Both the position numbers and the translations under genes were made by a program. A DNA stretch of 18,224 nucleotides from Pleurotus djamor (lineage: Eukaryota > Basidiomycota > Agaricomycetes > Agaricales > Pleurotaceae), in NCBI GenBank assembly GCA_029747585.1, contig JAPEVF010000903.1:1-18224 (forward strand). Direction: 5' to 3'. The notes under the pieces are model-generated. The model was given only the letters and a program-made list of their open reading frames with translations, was not told the origin of the DNA and did not search any database. Shown in pieces: positions 8,714 through 18,224 of this stretch. Within the stretch, counting starts at the first letter, position 1, and every line of letters starts with the position of its first letter.

Positions 8714-10864
8714 ATGACTGCTGCACGTATAGACAAGAAGCCACACATATGTCCGCCATCTACTGCAACACATCCATCCGACCGATGGGAAACCATGTTT
8801 GTCTACTCCTTTATAACAAAGTTCACCAATCTACGAGGCAAAGTCGAAGGCTTGGATACACCAATGGAGTCAGCCTGTTTTTTGTCTCTCCTGGATGCCA
8901 CTCTAATCGTTCTTCGACGTGTCCGTGGCGCTATAGCTTAGAGACTGCCCTGCTCTCTCCTGAGGCTAGCCCCATCCTGGTCGATGTGCTCAGTCGCTTC
9001 ATCCGCAATCTGAGACCACAGACGCGTAATCTCAAGTGAGCACACGTCTATGCAATCTGTTCCCCCTACGCCAATTTTCTAAATAACTTCATTCATGTTT
9101 AGCACCGATCAAATATCTTCGACTGTTGCCACTGTCATGCTCGAGTACTTAAAGGGCTCCGAGAGGTCTGTGTTCTGGGACGATACTATCAAGGCTAACC
9201 TGGACCCGTTCCATGGTGTGCAAGGCGGCTTTTTTGGTGGCGATTGGGATTTCAAGGTCCTTCTCCCTGGTTCCAAACTTTAAATCTCCCCTCATGCCCA
9301 TCCTATCCCTTCCAGCTCAAGATCCTGCGACAGCTCGTTGAGCTGCAGTTGTGCCACAGTCCAGATATCAAGGCCACTATCGACGGCGCGTGGGGAGTGG
9401 TCCACAACAAACACAAGAAAAAGGATACTGGAGGCCATGCCGACTCTGATACCAAGACGCAAGAATCGCTCCAACTCCTTCCTATAGGTCAAGACTTGCA
9501 ACGAAAACGTTTCTGGGTTGCTGATGGTCTGTGCATTTCTTTTGCTCCATCGGCCAGTATTTGCGTGTATTTGCCTGGGGAGACGAAATCATCATATCAT
9601 ATCTTCGTCTCCGCGCCTTCGGCCTACTCCGTCCGGCCTAAGCTTCTGTCAAAGTCCGCAACCACTCACTCACGGTTCCTTATGTTCTTTTATAGATTCT
9701 CCACGCGTCTACACGTCCACGAACCCATGGAAGATTACTGCAACCTTCCAGACAGTGACGTCCACTCTTGAGGAGTATACGGCACTCATTGATGAACTGA
9801 AAGCAATGGGTCCACCAGAGCTTAAGAAAGGCGAACGGAGAACGAAACTCGAGCAGAATCACCTTGCCCTGGTCGCTTCACTTGAGGGACGTATTCCGAC
9901 AATCGAAGCCGAACTCGCTGTAAGTGGCTGATTTTACTGCGTTGATATCGATCGGTGCTAACGTCTTCATCCGTCGATTTTTCCACCGTTGGTATAATTT
10001 GGCCCGCCTCGCAGAGGATACAAAGGGTCCGACGTCGAATCGAAAACAAAAGGACATCCACCATGCTCGCAGAACTGCGAGAAACGAGGACAAGGCGCCA
10101 GACTAGAAAGCCAGACTATGTGTATACCAATGAAAACGCTAGCGATGTTAGTTCGACCGCTTTTTCTCCTCACACCCAGCCACTGACTCGGATTTAGGAC
10201 GATGCAGACGAGTACGTCGATCAAGGCGATGAAAATTACGATGAAGAGTTCGACGAGGACGATTTTCTCAATTTTCGGTCCGACGCACCGAATGCTTCAG
10301 GCTCCCGTCGTGGCTCTGGCTCTACAGCGAAGCGGCGTTCGACAAGGAATGCGAATAAAAAACGCGAATGGAAAGCGCGAGGCCTCTTCGGATGCTTGGG
10401 AATGGCGTGGTGAAAGACGCTCCACCAGACGGCTTGGTGGTGATACCAGCGCCTCTGACCCAGAACCTCCCTATAAGCGTGCGAGAACTGAGGACAGCAT
10501 GGTCAGCGCAAATTCGGTTGGCGATGCCTCATCGACATCCGCTATCTCACATGGTGATGGCACCTCTCTCAAGGTGAAGACGACGGGCGCCGCAGCTGTC
10601 AAGCCGACCGAAGTCGCGCTGGAGCAGTTCGCTGGCCGGAAAAAGAGCAAATTCTGGTATTACGCCGTCGAACCAGTCACACCTTCTCAGCCGCCAGCTG
10701 TTGACCCCGGCGGTGTCAAAGCTGTTAACGGTAATTCCAACGGGTACCGAAATGGCCACGGTGCGATCAATGGGAATGGTCGCGCACAGTCACCTCCTCC
10801 GACAGATATTGAGGATGGCAGTAAATCCGTCAGCTCTGAGAGCGTGGTTGCGCCGGTATCGTAG
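8714..10864 (+). CDS. DDT/WHIM-domain chromatin-associated protein (one-base frame slip)
   Basis: Predicted exons are 8714-8868, 8937-9035, 9103-9256, 9316-9526, 9696-9919, 10015-10146 and 10198-10864, about 546 residues. Seen: a DDT-like helix block (WETMFVYSFITKF ... SPILVDVLSRFI, about 24-75); a WHIM1-like stretch (WDFKLKILRQLVELQL, near 133-148); a WSD-like LQLLPIGQDLQRKRFWVAD followed by SPRVY, about 188-212; a charged coiled-coil-like region, about 240-310; an acidic patch; then a low-complexity tail containing RKKSKFWYY. The family (CECR2, RSF1, Itc1 and similar) comprises non-catalytic subunits of ISWI-type nucleosome remodellers. That role is inferred here. In the last exon the frame shifts by one after the A6 run at 10357-10362. 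One A fewer joins the halves smoothly, suggesting a homopolymer sequencing error; a real frameshift or an unusual intron is possible. No bromodomain or PHD finger is seen. Confidence 0.75.
9527..9695 (+). other. Long intron of DDT gene with internal stem-loop
   Basis: At 169 nt this intron is two to three times the length of most others in the window. It contains a perfect 9-bp inverted repeat, GGAGACGAA (9579-9587) and TTCGTCTCC (9604-9612), around a 16-base AT-rich loop. The stem could shorten the effective distance from donor to branch site. I saw no coding exon or box motif of a known small RNA inside. Confidence 0.5.
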
Positions 10865-11159
10865 TGGCATTCCCGTCTCTTTTTCTTGGTCTTATCTATT
10901 GGTTCAACGTTAGAGCTTCATCCCTGTATAACATCTATTATCTGATCCATACCTATTCTTGACAAATATTCAATTTCTTGCTGCTTGCCTGCTTATTCTG
11001 TTTGAGGTCCACGGAACCAATCAGCAGCGGTCGTTTACAATTCCAGGCCTGAGCTCCACGTGCTGGAAGAACCCTGAATCGCTGATCGGGTTGCTTATTT
11101 TTGGGATTTTGACGCCATCGACCGCAAAGTGCACACTTTCGCTTCCCCTCCCATCATTA
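10865..11159. other. Intergenic region, DDT gene 3' end and MIP promoter
   Basis: These 295 bases lie between two genes on the same strand. The MIP frame is open upstream to 10959, but the extra 67 residues do not resemble the family, and the presequence starts cleanly at ATG 11160. An E-box CACGTG (11057-11062) lies about 100 bases before the start. Confidence 0.5.
11041..11068. promoter_or_regulatory. E-box inside an inverted repeat upstream of MIP
   Basis: CACGTG at 11057-11062 is a consensus bHLH site. It lies between TTCCAG (11041-11046) and CTGGAA (11063-11068), an inverted pair. The position about 100 bases upstream of MIP suits a regulatory site, but a hexamer can occur by chance. 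Confidence 0.3.
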
Positions 11160-13686
11160 ATGTTGACGAGGCCAGCTCAAAATGCTCTGCTCAAGTCCAT
11201 GCAGCCACTATTTCGCTTCAGAGGATGCTTGCTGGCGAAGTCAACATCAGCGCGACGACGAGACATCTCGACTTCATCCCGGAAGCTAGCTCACCCGACA
11301 ACCGTACCTATCCCTCCGTCCGTCGATGACCATGCTCTCGTGGCCCTCTTGGATCAACCCTCGTCGTCCGGGCTCGTATCTAGGCTATTTCAGACACAAG
11401 GGGGACTATTTGGCCACAAAGAACTCCAGCAACCCAGCGGCTTTATCACCCTCGCGGAAGCCACTCTCGTCCGGGCACAGATTCTCACTAAACGAATCCT
11501 ACGCGCTCGAGAGTCACAAGATGAACTGAGGAAGGTTGTCAAGAATCTGGATAGACTCAGCGACATGCTCTGCGGAGTGATAGACCTGGCTGAGCTGGTA
11601 CGCAATGCACACCCGGACCGTGCTTGGGTTGAAGCTGCGAATCAAGCTTATGAGACATTATGCGAGTTCATGAATGTACTGAATACTGATGTTGGCCTCT
11701 ATGATGTATGTAGTACCTTGCAATATCATCTTCGACGATGTCTTACCACGGTTCATTCACTTCCAGGTTCTCAAAGCTGTGTTGTCTGACCCAACCATTG
11801 TGCAAGCAATGGGGCCCGAAGAATACAGTACCGCTCAGATATTCTGGCACGACTTCGAGAAATCTGCGATCAACCTGCCGCCGGAACAGCGCCAACGATT
11901 TGTTTCTCTCTCTTCGGAAATTCTCGTTCTCGGACGAGAATTTCTGCAGGAAGCAAACACTGCACGACCTCCAGCTTCTATCCATGCCTCTGAACTGTCG
12001 GGTCTAAAAGACAAGGGCATGGGTGTTAGGCTGCAACTTCAGGCTCAATTTACGCAGAAGGATTTACTCGTATATCCAGGTTCTTTGCAAGCGCAAATGA
12101 TAATGCGTTGTGCACCAGCTGAAGAGCCCAGACGAAAACTATACATCGCGGCCAATTCCAGTACACCCTCTCAAATAGAACTCTTAGAACGCCTGCTACG
12201 CACGCGAGCCGAGCTCGCACGACTTGTTGGCAAAGAAAGCTTTGCCCACATGACACTTTCCGACAAAATGGCCAAGTCTCCTGGTAAGATCGTACCCACT
12301 CAACATCCTATTCCCGACTAATTCTGTTGCCACAGAAAACGTTCAATATTTCCTCGATGCATTAATGGACTATACCCGACCCTACGCTCGCAAGGCTCTG
12401 CGTACATTAAGTATGCGCAAGCAAGCCCATCTACAAACGCCACCATTCCCAACTATTCAAGCCTGGGATCGTGACTTCTATTGCCCACCTGAGCCGCCAG
12501 CTCCGCCCATACCACTGCCTCCCCTTACTCTGGGCACCGTGTTCGCTGGTCTTTCCAGGCTATTTTATCACCTCTACGGTATTTTCCTCCGACCAGCCGA
12601 ATGCGCACCAGGGGAAGTATGGCATCCCCATGTCCATAAACTTGAGGTCGTAGATGAAGATGCAGGCGTAATTGGCTGGATCTATGCCGACTTATTCGCC
12701 AGGAGGGGGAAGCCAAGTGGTGCTGCCCACTACACCGTGCGATGTTCTCGTCGAACAGATGATGATGATGAAGCTGGGGATGGGTCAATCCCCGCTGCCG
12801 AACCATATGTCCGTGTATCACAGTCGTTCGAATCATCCAAACGTCACCGTGTTCGCGGGCAGGACGGAGAGTTTCAACTTCCGCTTGTCGTTCTCGTGTG
12901 CGAGTTTGCGCGGCCATCAGTTTCCAGTGGGCCCACTGTCCTGGATTGGCATGAAGTCATAACCCTCTTCCATGAAATGGGTCATGCTATGCACTGTAAG
13001 TTCGTTTCTCGTATGCTAGACCGCGCTACGCTTACCATCGTCATCTGCTAGCTATGATCGGTCGAACTGAGTACCAAAACGTATCTGGTACTCGCTGTGC
13101 AACCGACTTCGTAGAACTTCCTTCAATACTTATGGAGCACTTCCTGAGTTCGCCCACGGTTCTCTCACTTTTCGATGTCTCTTCGAGTACACCATCATCA
13201 ACATGGCAAGTTGGAAATCATCACCAAGACCCTTGCCATTCCATTGACACCCACTCGCAAATCCTCCTCGCCGCGATGGACCAAATATATCATTCACCTT
13301 CAGTAGTCGACCCTTCGTTCTCGTCGACATCCGCTCTTAAGGCTTTACACAAGTCCAAGGGACTCATACCATACGTACCTGGAACTTCGTTCCAGACCCA
13401 ATTCGGACACTTATTTGGATACGGTGCAACATACTATTCCTATCTTTTCGACAGAGCAATCGCTTCTCGAGTATGGAGTCAAGTCTTCCACGCCGACCCG
13501 CTAAACCGGGAATTGGGCGACAAATACAAGAGGGAGGTGCTTAGGTTTGGAGGGGGACGAGACCCGTGGAAGATGGTTAGTCACCTCCTCAATTCGCCTG
13601 AGTTGGAGAACGGCGATGCAGATGCAATGAAGGAAGTGGGTCAGTGGCGAATAGAAGACGAAGTGGGTCAACCTGGAAGACATTGA
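11160..13686 (+). CDS. MIP: Mitochondrial intermediate peptidase (M3 metallopeptidase)
   Basis: Predicted exons are 11160-11705, 11767-12283, 12336-12995 and 13052-13686, giving 785 residues, close to the usual size for Oct1/MIP. The N-terminus is rich in Arg and Ser and lacks acidic residues ([14 protein letters not shown], later [11 protein letters not shown]), a mitochondrial targeting signal. The zinc site HEMGHAMH is at 567-574 (His567, Glu568, His571). The third ligand is Glu596 in TDFVELPS, 25 residues after the second His as in the M3 family. The C-terminal [13 protein letters not shown] block is also diagnostic. The enzyme removes an octapeptide from imported precursors in the matrix after the first processing cut. 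MIP lies beside the A mating-type genes across Agaricomycetes and is the standard marker for that locus. Here it is tail-to-tail with HD1, 286 bases apart. Confidence 0.96.
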
Positions 13687-13972
13687 TGACGGTTTGCATC
13701 AGTTGTCCTCTGCAGTGGTTGTCCTTCCGAACCATACATTCCACATGCTATGTACATGACCATATTAAAAGGATACATTTGACGTATACGGGCCTACAAT
13801 TATTCCATAAAAAGTAGATAAAACAAAGATAACAGGTGACCATGGAGAGCGAGGAGAGCGAGAAAACATGAAAGCAAGGGGAATAACAATATGCGTATAA
13901 GTGAAAGGATGAAAACAGTAACCATGGGTGCGCAAGTGGGCAATAAGTTGACGAGACCGCGAGTTCGATGAC
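13687..13972. other. MIP-HD1 convergent 3' intergenic region
   Basis: These 286 bases hold the 3' ends of two convergent genes and mark the boundary between conserved flank and mating-type locus. The stretch is AT-rich with A-rich words (ATTAAAA near 13763, CATAAAAAG near 13806) suited to 3' end formation. No gene was seen. Confidence 0.6.
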
Positions 13973-16096
13973 TCAAGGGTGCACGAGTTCGGCTTCTATT
14001 TGCTTGACTTGGGTGATCAATGAGTGCAATCTGGTCAACTTCGCTGCTCGCTGTGCAGGTGTTATGGAGATCGGCTTAGCGGCGACGGCTTCAGATGGAT
14101 TCCCACTATTGATGGTGCAAACGTCGCCTATAACTGCAGCTGGAGGGAGAGTTGCCGGGAAGATGGATAACCAATCAATTGACTTGACAGAGTCGTGCTG
14201 GGGAGAGAGTTTCGATGCCACCGCGCTGGGAAGCGACGTAAGGGAAGAAAGCTCGTCTAGAATGGGTAAAGTTGCCAAGGGCGGTTGCATTGGACGAGCT
14301 TCGCAGGGTGGGGGTGAAGCCGTTGACGGTTGGACGTCCACTAGAACGAACAAGATCAAAGGTTGGCATAGAACAGGGTATCGTAAAGGAAGGTGGTAAC
14401 GCACATAGATGAGATGCCCCATTTACCCAAGCCGTTGGCGACATGTAACTTGACGCGAATGAGAATGGGTAGCCTGGATCATCGTGCCATATCTGATCCA
14501 GCAGATTCGGCTGCGATAATGGGCTACAAGATAAAGGATCTGAAACTTGATTAAGCCTCAACTTCCAGAAAAACAATACAAGCATACCTTTTGGAACCAT
14601 TCCATGTAAAGTAAGTTCATTAGGACAAAATACGGGGGCCATTTCTGGAGCGCATGTGATCTCTGGGGCATGGAAGGAAGATAAATCCAATTCGCCAAGG
14701 ACCGCTGATTCCGGGGTATTGCAGAAGATCGATGACCACTCATGATTATTGAGATCATATAACCCTTCAAAGAGTGGCGATGGTTCGACCGACGAAGGCG
14801 AGGATGACGGAGTCGAATACGAGGTTGTAGTGTAAATTGCATTGGGTGGGGGATCAGGTATAAGTTGCAATCTGGGGCGGACGTGGATGCCGTGTCTAGA
14901 TGTGGGCTTCGTCGATACAACAGTGCAATGAGGATTTGTGAGGTCATGATAAGAAGGTGGGGGTGTCCTTGGTTCAGATAGAGAAGGGGTGCTAGCTCGG
15001 CTCGAAGAGGGTGAAAACAAGGAGGAGGTGAGCGAAGATATTGAACTGCATGAGCTGGAAGCGGACAAGACTCTGAATATTGCGATATTAGCCCTAGAAA
15101 GCAGAACGGAAAGCTACGCTTCACTGACCTCGATCGTTTTCTGGGTTGAGAAACTTCTGCAGCAAAATCGTCGTCGTCAACGGGCGCTCGTCGCTTCCCA
15201 GCTGGGCGCACATTAGCGACAGCTGGAGAAGGTAGGCGCGGTGGAGAAGCCCTTCGTGGCTCTAACGCAGCTTCATCAGCTGGTTTCTTTTCGGACGTCT
15301 TCGACCCGGACTGCTCCTTGACGCGAGGTTTACCCTGACGCCTGCGTTTCTTATCCTTGCCTGTCATGTCTTTGACGATACCATCCAATCTCCCCGCAAG
15401 CGCACTCTTAGTGAACCTGTCGGAGTACAATTCTCTAGCTGCGGCCTCCATTTCTACAAACGCCATCCTGATATTTGCTGGGGGTGAATCACCCGAGGCA
15501 ATAACACCGTGTTCGTCTTCAACAACGAGGGCACGCGTGGCGGCAGCGACGGTATCCGTCCTCGAACCGGAGAAGTAGGTCTTGCATATGGATGTCCAAC
15601 CGATACGACGTCGCACATTGAGAAACCATGTATCGATATTATGCACCGATGTCGATGTCTCCCGAGATATCGAACTTTTCTTTGCCTTGGACGGGTAAGG
15701 GTTGTGAATGTTATCAAGGAGCCATTTGTATGCGGGTGCGATATACGGGGGGTAGCTGGGCGATTCTGATTCTGGGCATGATAGTGCTTGAGACGGGATA
15801 CCGTCTTCGTCGTCCAAGCGAAGCTGTTCAAAAATGCTTTCAAAATCAGTGAGGAGGCTGGCTCGCATCTGGGCTCCCTCCTTGTGCATATCCAGAAACT
15901 GAGAGGCGAGATTGTGCACGCGGCCTGCAGTGAAGTGTGCCAGATTGGAAGTGGCGGCGTCCATGGGTTGAGTGTTTAGTTTGGTGACAAAATTGGTCCA
16001 GGATTGTTCGAAGCATTCGAGTGAGTCAATGCCAGCTGCGACGGACTGGATAAATTCGGTTTCAGCCGTTTCGAGGCGATGGTGGACGTCCGTCAT
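13973..16096 (-). CDS. HD1: HD1 homeodomain mating-type protein (A locus)
   Basis: Predicted exons on the minus strand are 15129-16096, 14588-15072, 14405-14539 and 13973-14340, giving 651 residues. The homeodomain spans about 115-170, with PPYIAPAYKWLLDNIHNPYP and recognition helix WFLNVRRRIGW (157-167). The PYP-type loop and the RRIGW helix ending are the HD1 (TALE-like) signature. Residues 1-110 should be the variable region for dimerisation and self/non-self recognition. A basic cluster (KDKKRRRQGKPRVK) and PRKRSR are likely nuclear signals. The C-terminal half is Ser/Pro-rich, ending in a charged helix (RAAKLTRLHSLITQVKQIEAEL). HD1 pairs with HD2 from the other mate to activate dikaryon development. 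The first intron could use an acceptor 21 bases earlier (35-nt intron); I prefer the 56-nt version with a CTAAT branch site. The gene is divergent from HD2. Confidence 0.95.
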
Positions 16097-16292
16097 CGTA
16101 GAGGGAATTGGGGGGGGATTGAGAGCGGCTCAAGGCGGGGCTCGAGCTCATTCGTTGTAACTTGTGGAGGACAATGGGCGGAAGTTGCCGAACCCCATTG
16201 TTCTCTGGTTTCACACGCACATTCGTCAGATCAAAAGCAAGCACATTCCTGTCCTCACCTCCCTCTCTGTTTTTGCTCTGTCCACTCAGAAA
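16097..16292. promoter_or_regulatory. Bidirectional HD1/HD2 promoter
   Basis: These 196 bases separate the two homeodomain start codons and must drive both genes. The left part has a G-rich tract. Near the centre is an inverted repeat of ACAATGGG. The right part, about 16250-16290, is pyrimidine-rich and ends CACTCAG just before the HD2 ATG; this may be a CT-rich core promoter or the end of a leader intron. No TATA box was seen. Confidence 0.8.
16171..16201. promoter_or_regulatory. Inverted ACAATGGG pair in HD1/HD2 promoter
   Basis: ACAATGGG (16171-16178) and its exact reverse complement CCCATTGT (16194-16201) are 15 bases apart, near the middle of the shared promoter. The octamer differs by one base from the first eight of the smut pheromone response element ACAAAGGGA, bound by the HMG-box protein Prf1. 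A binding role here is inferred. Confidence 0.4.
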
Positions 16293-18111
16293 ATGGGTTT
16301 CAATGTCGATGCCCTTCGCCAAATCATAGAAACTGGTCGCTTAATCCAGGCTAAAACGAAGAAACCTACACTCCCCGCACAATCATTCATCACCGCTCCT
16401 CCTACCGAGGCCACCCCCATCGACTTTCCGCCTCTTCCTGATGTTTCTCTCCGGCTTCTATCTATTGGCGTTGCTGAAGAGCCCACTCAGAAAATGGTCG
16501 AAATTTATCTTTCTAAATGCAGCCTCCTGCGTACCTCGATCACTAACTGGCTACAAGAAGTCCAGCCTCGTAGTTCCCCCTCGGTACAACCACTGCTACA
16601 CACTTATGCTCAGAAGGCTTACAGAGACGACGTTCTACGTATGGAATCCGAACTTTACCGCATGGCTTCTATTCATCATACCAATATGCAATCTCGACAA
16701 AGCAAGCCAGCCTCAAAAGTCGTGTTCAATGCTGTATGGATTTCCACCTGTTTACCGTCACATACACTTCCTCACTCCTTGTCTAGGATTTTGTCCCATT
16801 CCTCGAGAAATATTTTGAATACAATGCATACCCATCTGCTGCTGATCGCGCCCTCATGGCTCGTAAATCTCTGATGACCCCCAGGCAGATCGAAGTTTGG
16901 GTACGTCTCCAATTCAGTGTCGAAATGACGGTGCGTCCCACTTACACCTGTGGCGTCAGTTTCAAAATCACCGCAATCGTGCACGCAAGGAAGGGAAATG
17001 TTTACCTCGTCTCCACCCTTCGGATAAATTGCCAGACCTCCGCTTAGCAGGCCTAGAGGAGAAGATGTCCGATTTCATCAAGTCTGACCCAGAGAAATCT
17101 GGCTCGGATGAAACATCAGACTGCGAAGATACAGAGCTCCGCAATCAAGTAGAAGAACTGGTGAGTTCCCTCATAAACCGCCGCTGCATCTTCTTCACCG
17201 ACTTCTACAGCACACTATAACCAAAAAGGAAACAACACCCTCAAACGCCCTGGAACCCTTGTCATCTACTCAAGCATTCCCTTGCCCTTACGTCTCGCCT
17301 CCAATATCTTTCCTCCAAATAACCCCCCAAGAATGTGCTTCCCCTTTCTCTGGCCTCGCGTTACCATGGCCTCGCCCATCATCCAACCCAACTTCCACCT
17401 CGTCAAAGCACCGTCCTTTGACGAAATCCCAAATCAACGAGCTATCTGACCTCTTCGCGCGTCTCACCGTGCGTGATGGCTCCAGGAAAGTGATACGAAG
17501 GAAGGCGACACCGCTCCCAACAAGCCAAAGTTGTGGCTCGGTCCGTGCTGCTGTATGCCCGACCACGACGGTCCTATGTAAAGGAAGACATCCTTCATAT
17601 GTTTCCACCCCACGCCCCCCCTTCCTCCTCGTTATTCTCATCGCTCCTCGCCACTGAGCGATCTTGCTCCAGCCAAAACGTTCATCCTCCTCCTCCAATG
17701 TGGCTACCAGACACGGCTTCGCCACCTTCCAGCAGCCGTAGACACAGGAAGTCCCCTCAACTACCTAGACGCGTTCCGGGCTCGATACCAAGTTCGCACA
17801 CTCGCGTTCAACGCATGCACCATCCGTATGCCTCCTCTTCACGCGAGTCCTCGTCATCATCTTCTTGCCGCACCCCTTCGTCAAGTAGCGAATCATCGAG
17901 CACACCCCGTACTCCCGACAATTTCAATCCCCCTCTCCCATTCCACCTCAAGTCGACATCAACATCATCGTATGATCGCTCTCCGTGGTCCAGTTACTTT
18001 AATCTTCCTCACCTACGGAGCCCTAGTCCTAGCCCATTCCAATCGAACCCAAGTTGGTTCCCTCAGGATCTATTTCTTCACAACCCTTTTGGAGTTTCCG
18101 CACTGTGCTGA
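16293..18111 (+). CDS. HD2: HD2 homeodomain mating-type protein (A locus)
   Basis: Secure exons are 16293-16733, 16787-16900, 16960-17160 and 17211 to at least 17468. The homeodomain lies at about 137-198, and the recognition helix VWFQNHRNRARKEG is split by the second intron after Trp185. The WFQN helix marks the HD2 (typical homeodomain) class, partner of HD1. The N-terminal 135 residues should carry the dimerisation region. ATG 16293 is the first in-frame ATG; upstream the frame offers only GTG. Beyond 17468 the model is uncertain. The first frame runs on to a stop at 17657, while a Ser/Pro-rich frame typical of these C-termini runs to 18111 one base out of phase. A GTGCGT donor at 17469 joined to an AG ending at 17583 or 17658 would connect them, but those acceptors are weak. 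Total length would then be about 490-515 residues. Confidence 0.88.
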
Positions 18112-18224
18112 CATTGTCTTACCTTCTTCGCATTGTTCTGCTGTTTTGCTTTGTCGCATTTGTTCCTTCGTGTTTTCCGTGTTTATTGCTACAAGTTAAC
18201 TAATTTATCTGTTGTATTTACATA
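18112..18224 (+). other. HD2 3' flank to window end
   Basis: After the likely HD2 stop the sequence turns T-rich and AT-rich (TTTATTGCTACAAGTTAAC, ATTTATCTGTTGTATTTACA), consistent with a 3'UTR and polyadenylation region. The next gene of the locus lies outside the window. Confidence 0.5.

Noticed and set aside
10959..11159. N-terminal extension of MIP by 67 residues
   Set aside because: The extension is hydrophobic and unlike the family, while ATG 11160 begins a typical mitochondrial presequence.
14540..14604. Continuous HD1 frame without the second intron
   Set aside because: Reading through is possible, but a good GTATGC donor, CTTAAT branch region and TTTCAG acceptor favour splicing; noted as a possible isoform only.
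15094..15128. 35-nt version of the first HD1 intron
   Set aside because: Very short, with no branch site. The 56-nt version ending at 15073 has a CTAAT branch site and keeps the same frame.
16097..16292. GATG-N9-ACA type HD heterodimer binding site in the HD1/HD2 promoter
   Set aside because: I looked on both strands and found no match, so I do not claim direct self-regulation by the HD heterodimer.

Overview
This window reads as nuclear DNA of a mushroom-forming basidiomycete (Agaricomycetes). The evidence is dense genes split by many introns of about 48-70 nt with GT..AG ends and CTRAY-like branch sites, plus the linked set MIP - HD1 - HD2 at the right end. That set is the hallmark of the A (HD, matA) mating-type locus in this class. 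The species cannot be named from the sequence.

Layout, left to right: an ABC1/UbiB atypical kinase of the ADCK2/Cqd1 type (+, 366-2623); an F-box-like protein (-, 3231-4495) whose reading frame is broken only at two N bases; a BTB/POZ protein (+, 5020-6109); a TMEM115 orthologue, a Golgi rhomboid-fold protein (-, 6369-7674); a FAM32A-type splicing factor (+, 7857-8416); a DDT/WHIM-domain chromatin protein (+, 8714-10864) with an apparent one-base slip in an A6 run; mitochondrial intermediate peptidase (+, 11160-13686); the HD1 homeodomain gene (-, 13973-16096); and the HD2 homeodomain gene (+, 16293 to about 18111, C-terminal splicing unresolved). HD1 and HD2 diverge from a 196-bp shared promoter. 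No tRNA, rRNA, transposon or CRISPR was recognised.

How the genes work together: HD1 and HD2 proteins from different mates form the heterodimer that switches on the dikaryon programme. MIP is a physically linked mitochondrial housekeeping gene conserved beside them. The other genes are housekeeping (ADCK2-type kinase, TMEM115, FAM32A) or belong to families that are expanded in mushrooms (F-box, BTB).

The most interesting unexplained signals are: an inverted pair of ACAATGGG elements near the centre of the HD1/HD2 promoter, resembling the HMG-box pheromone response element of smuts; a 30-bp hairpin-forming repeat on both sides of the F-box gene; an abrupt codon-usage and skew switch inside the ADCK2-like gene; and a 9-bp perfect stem inside an unusually long intron of the DDT gene. 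I see no sign of a wholly new multi-gene system; the core here is a known mating-type locus.
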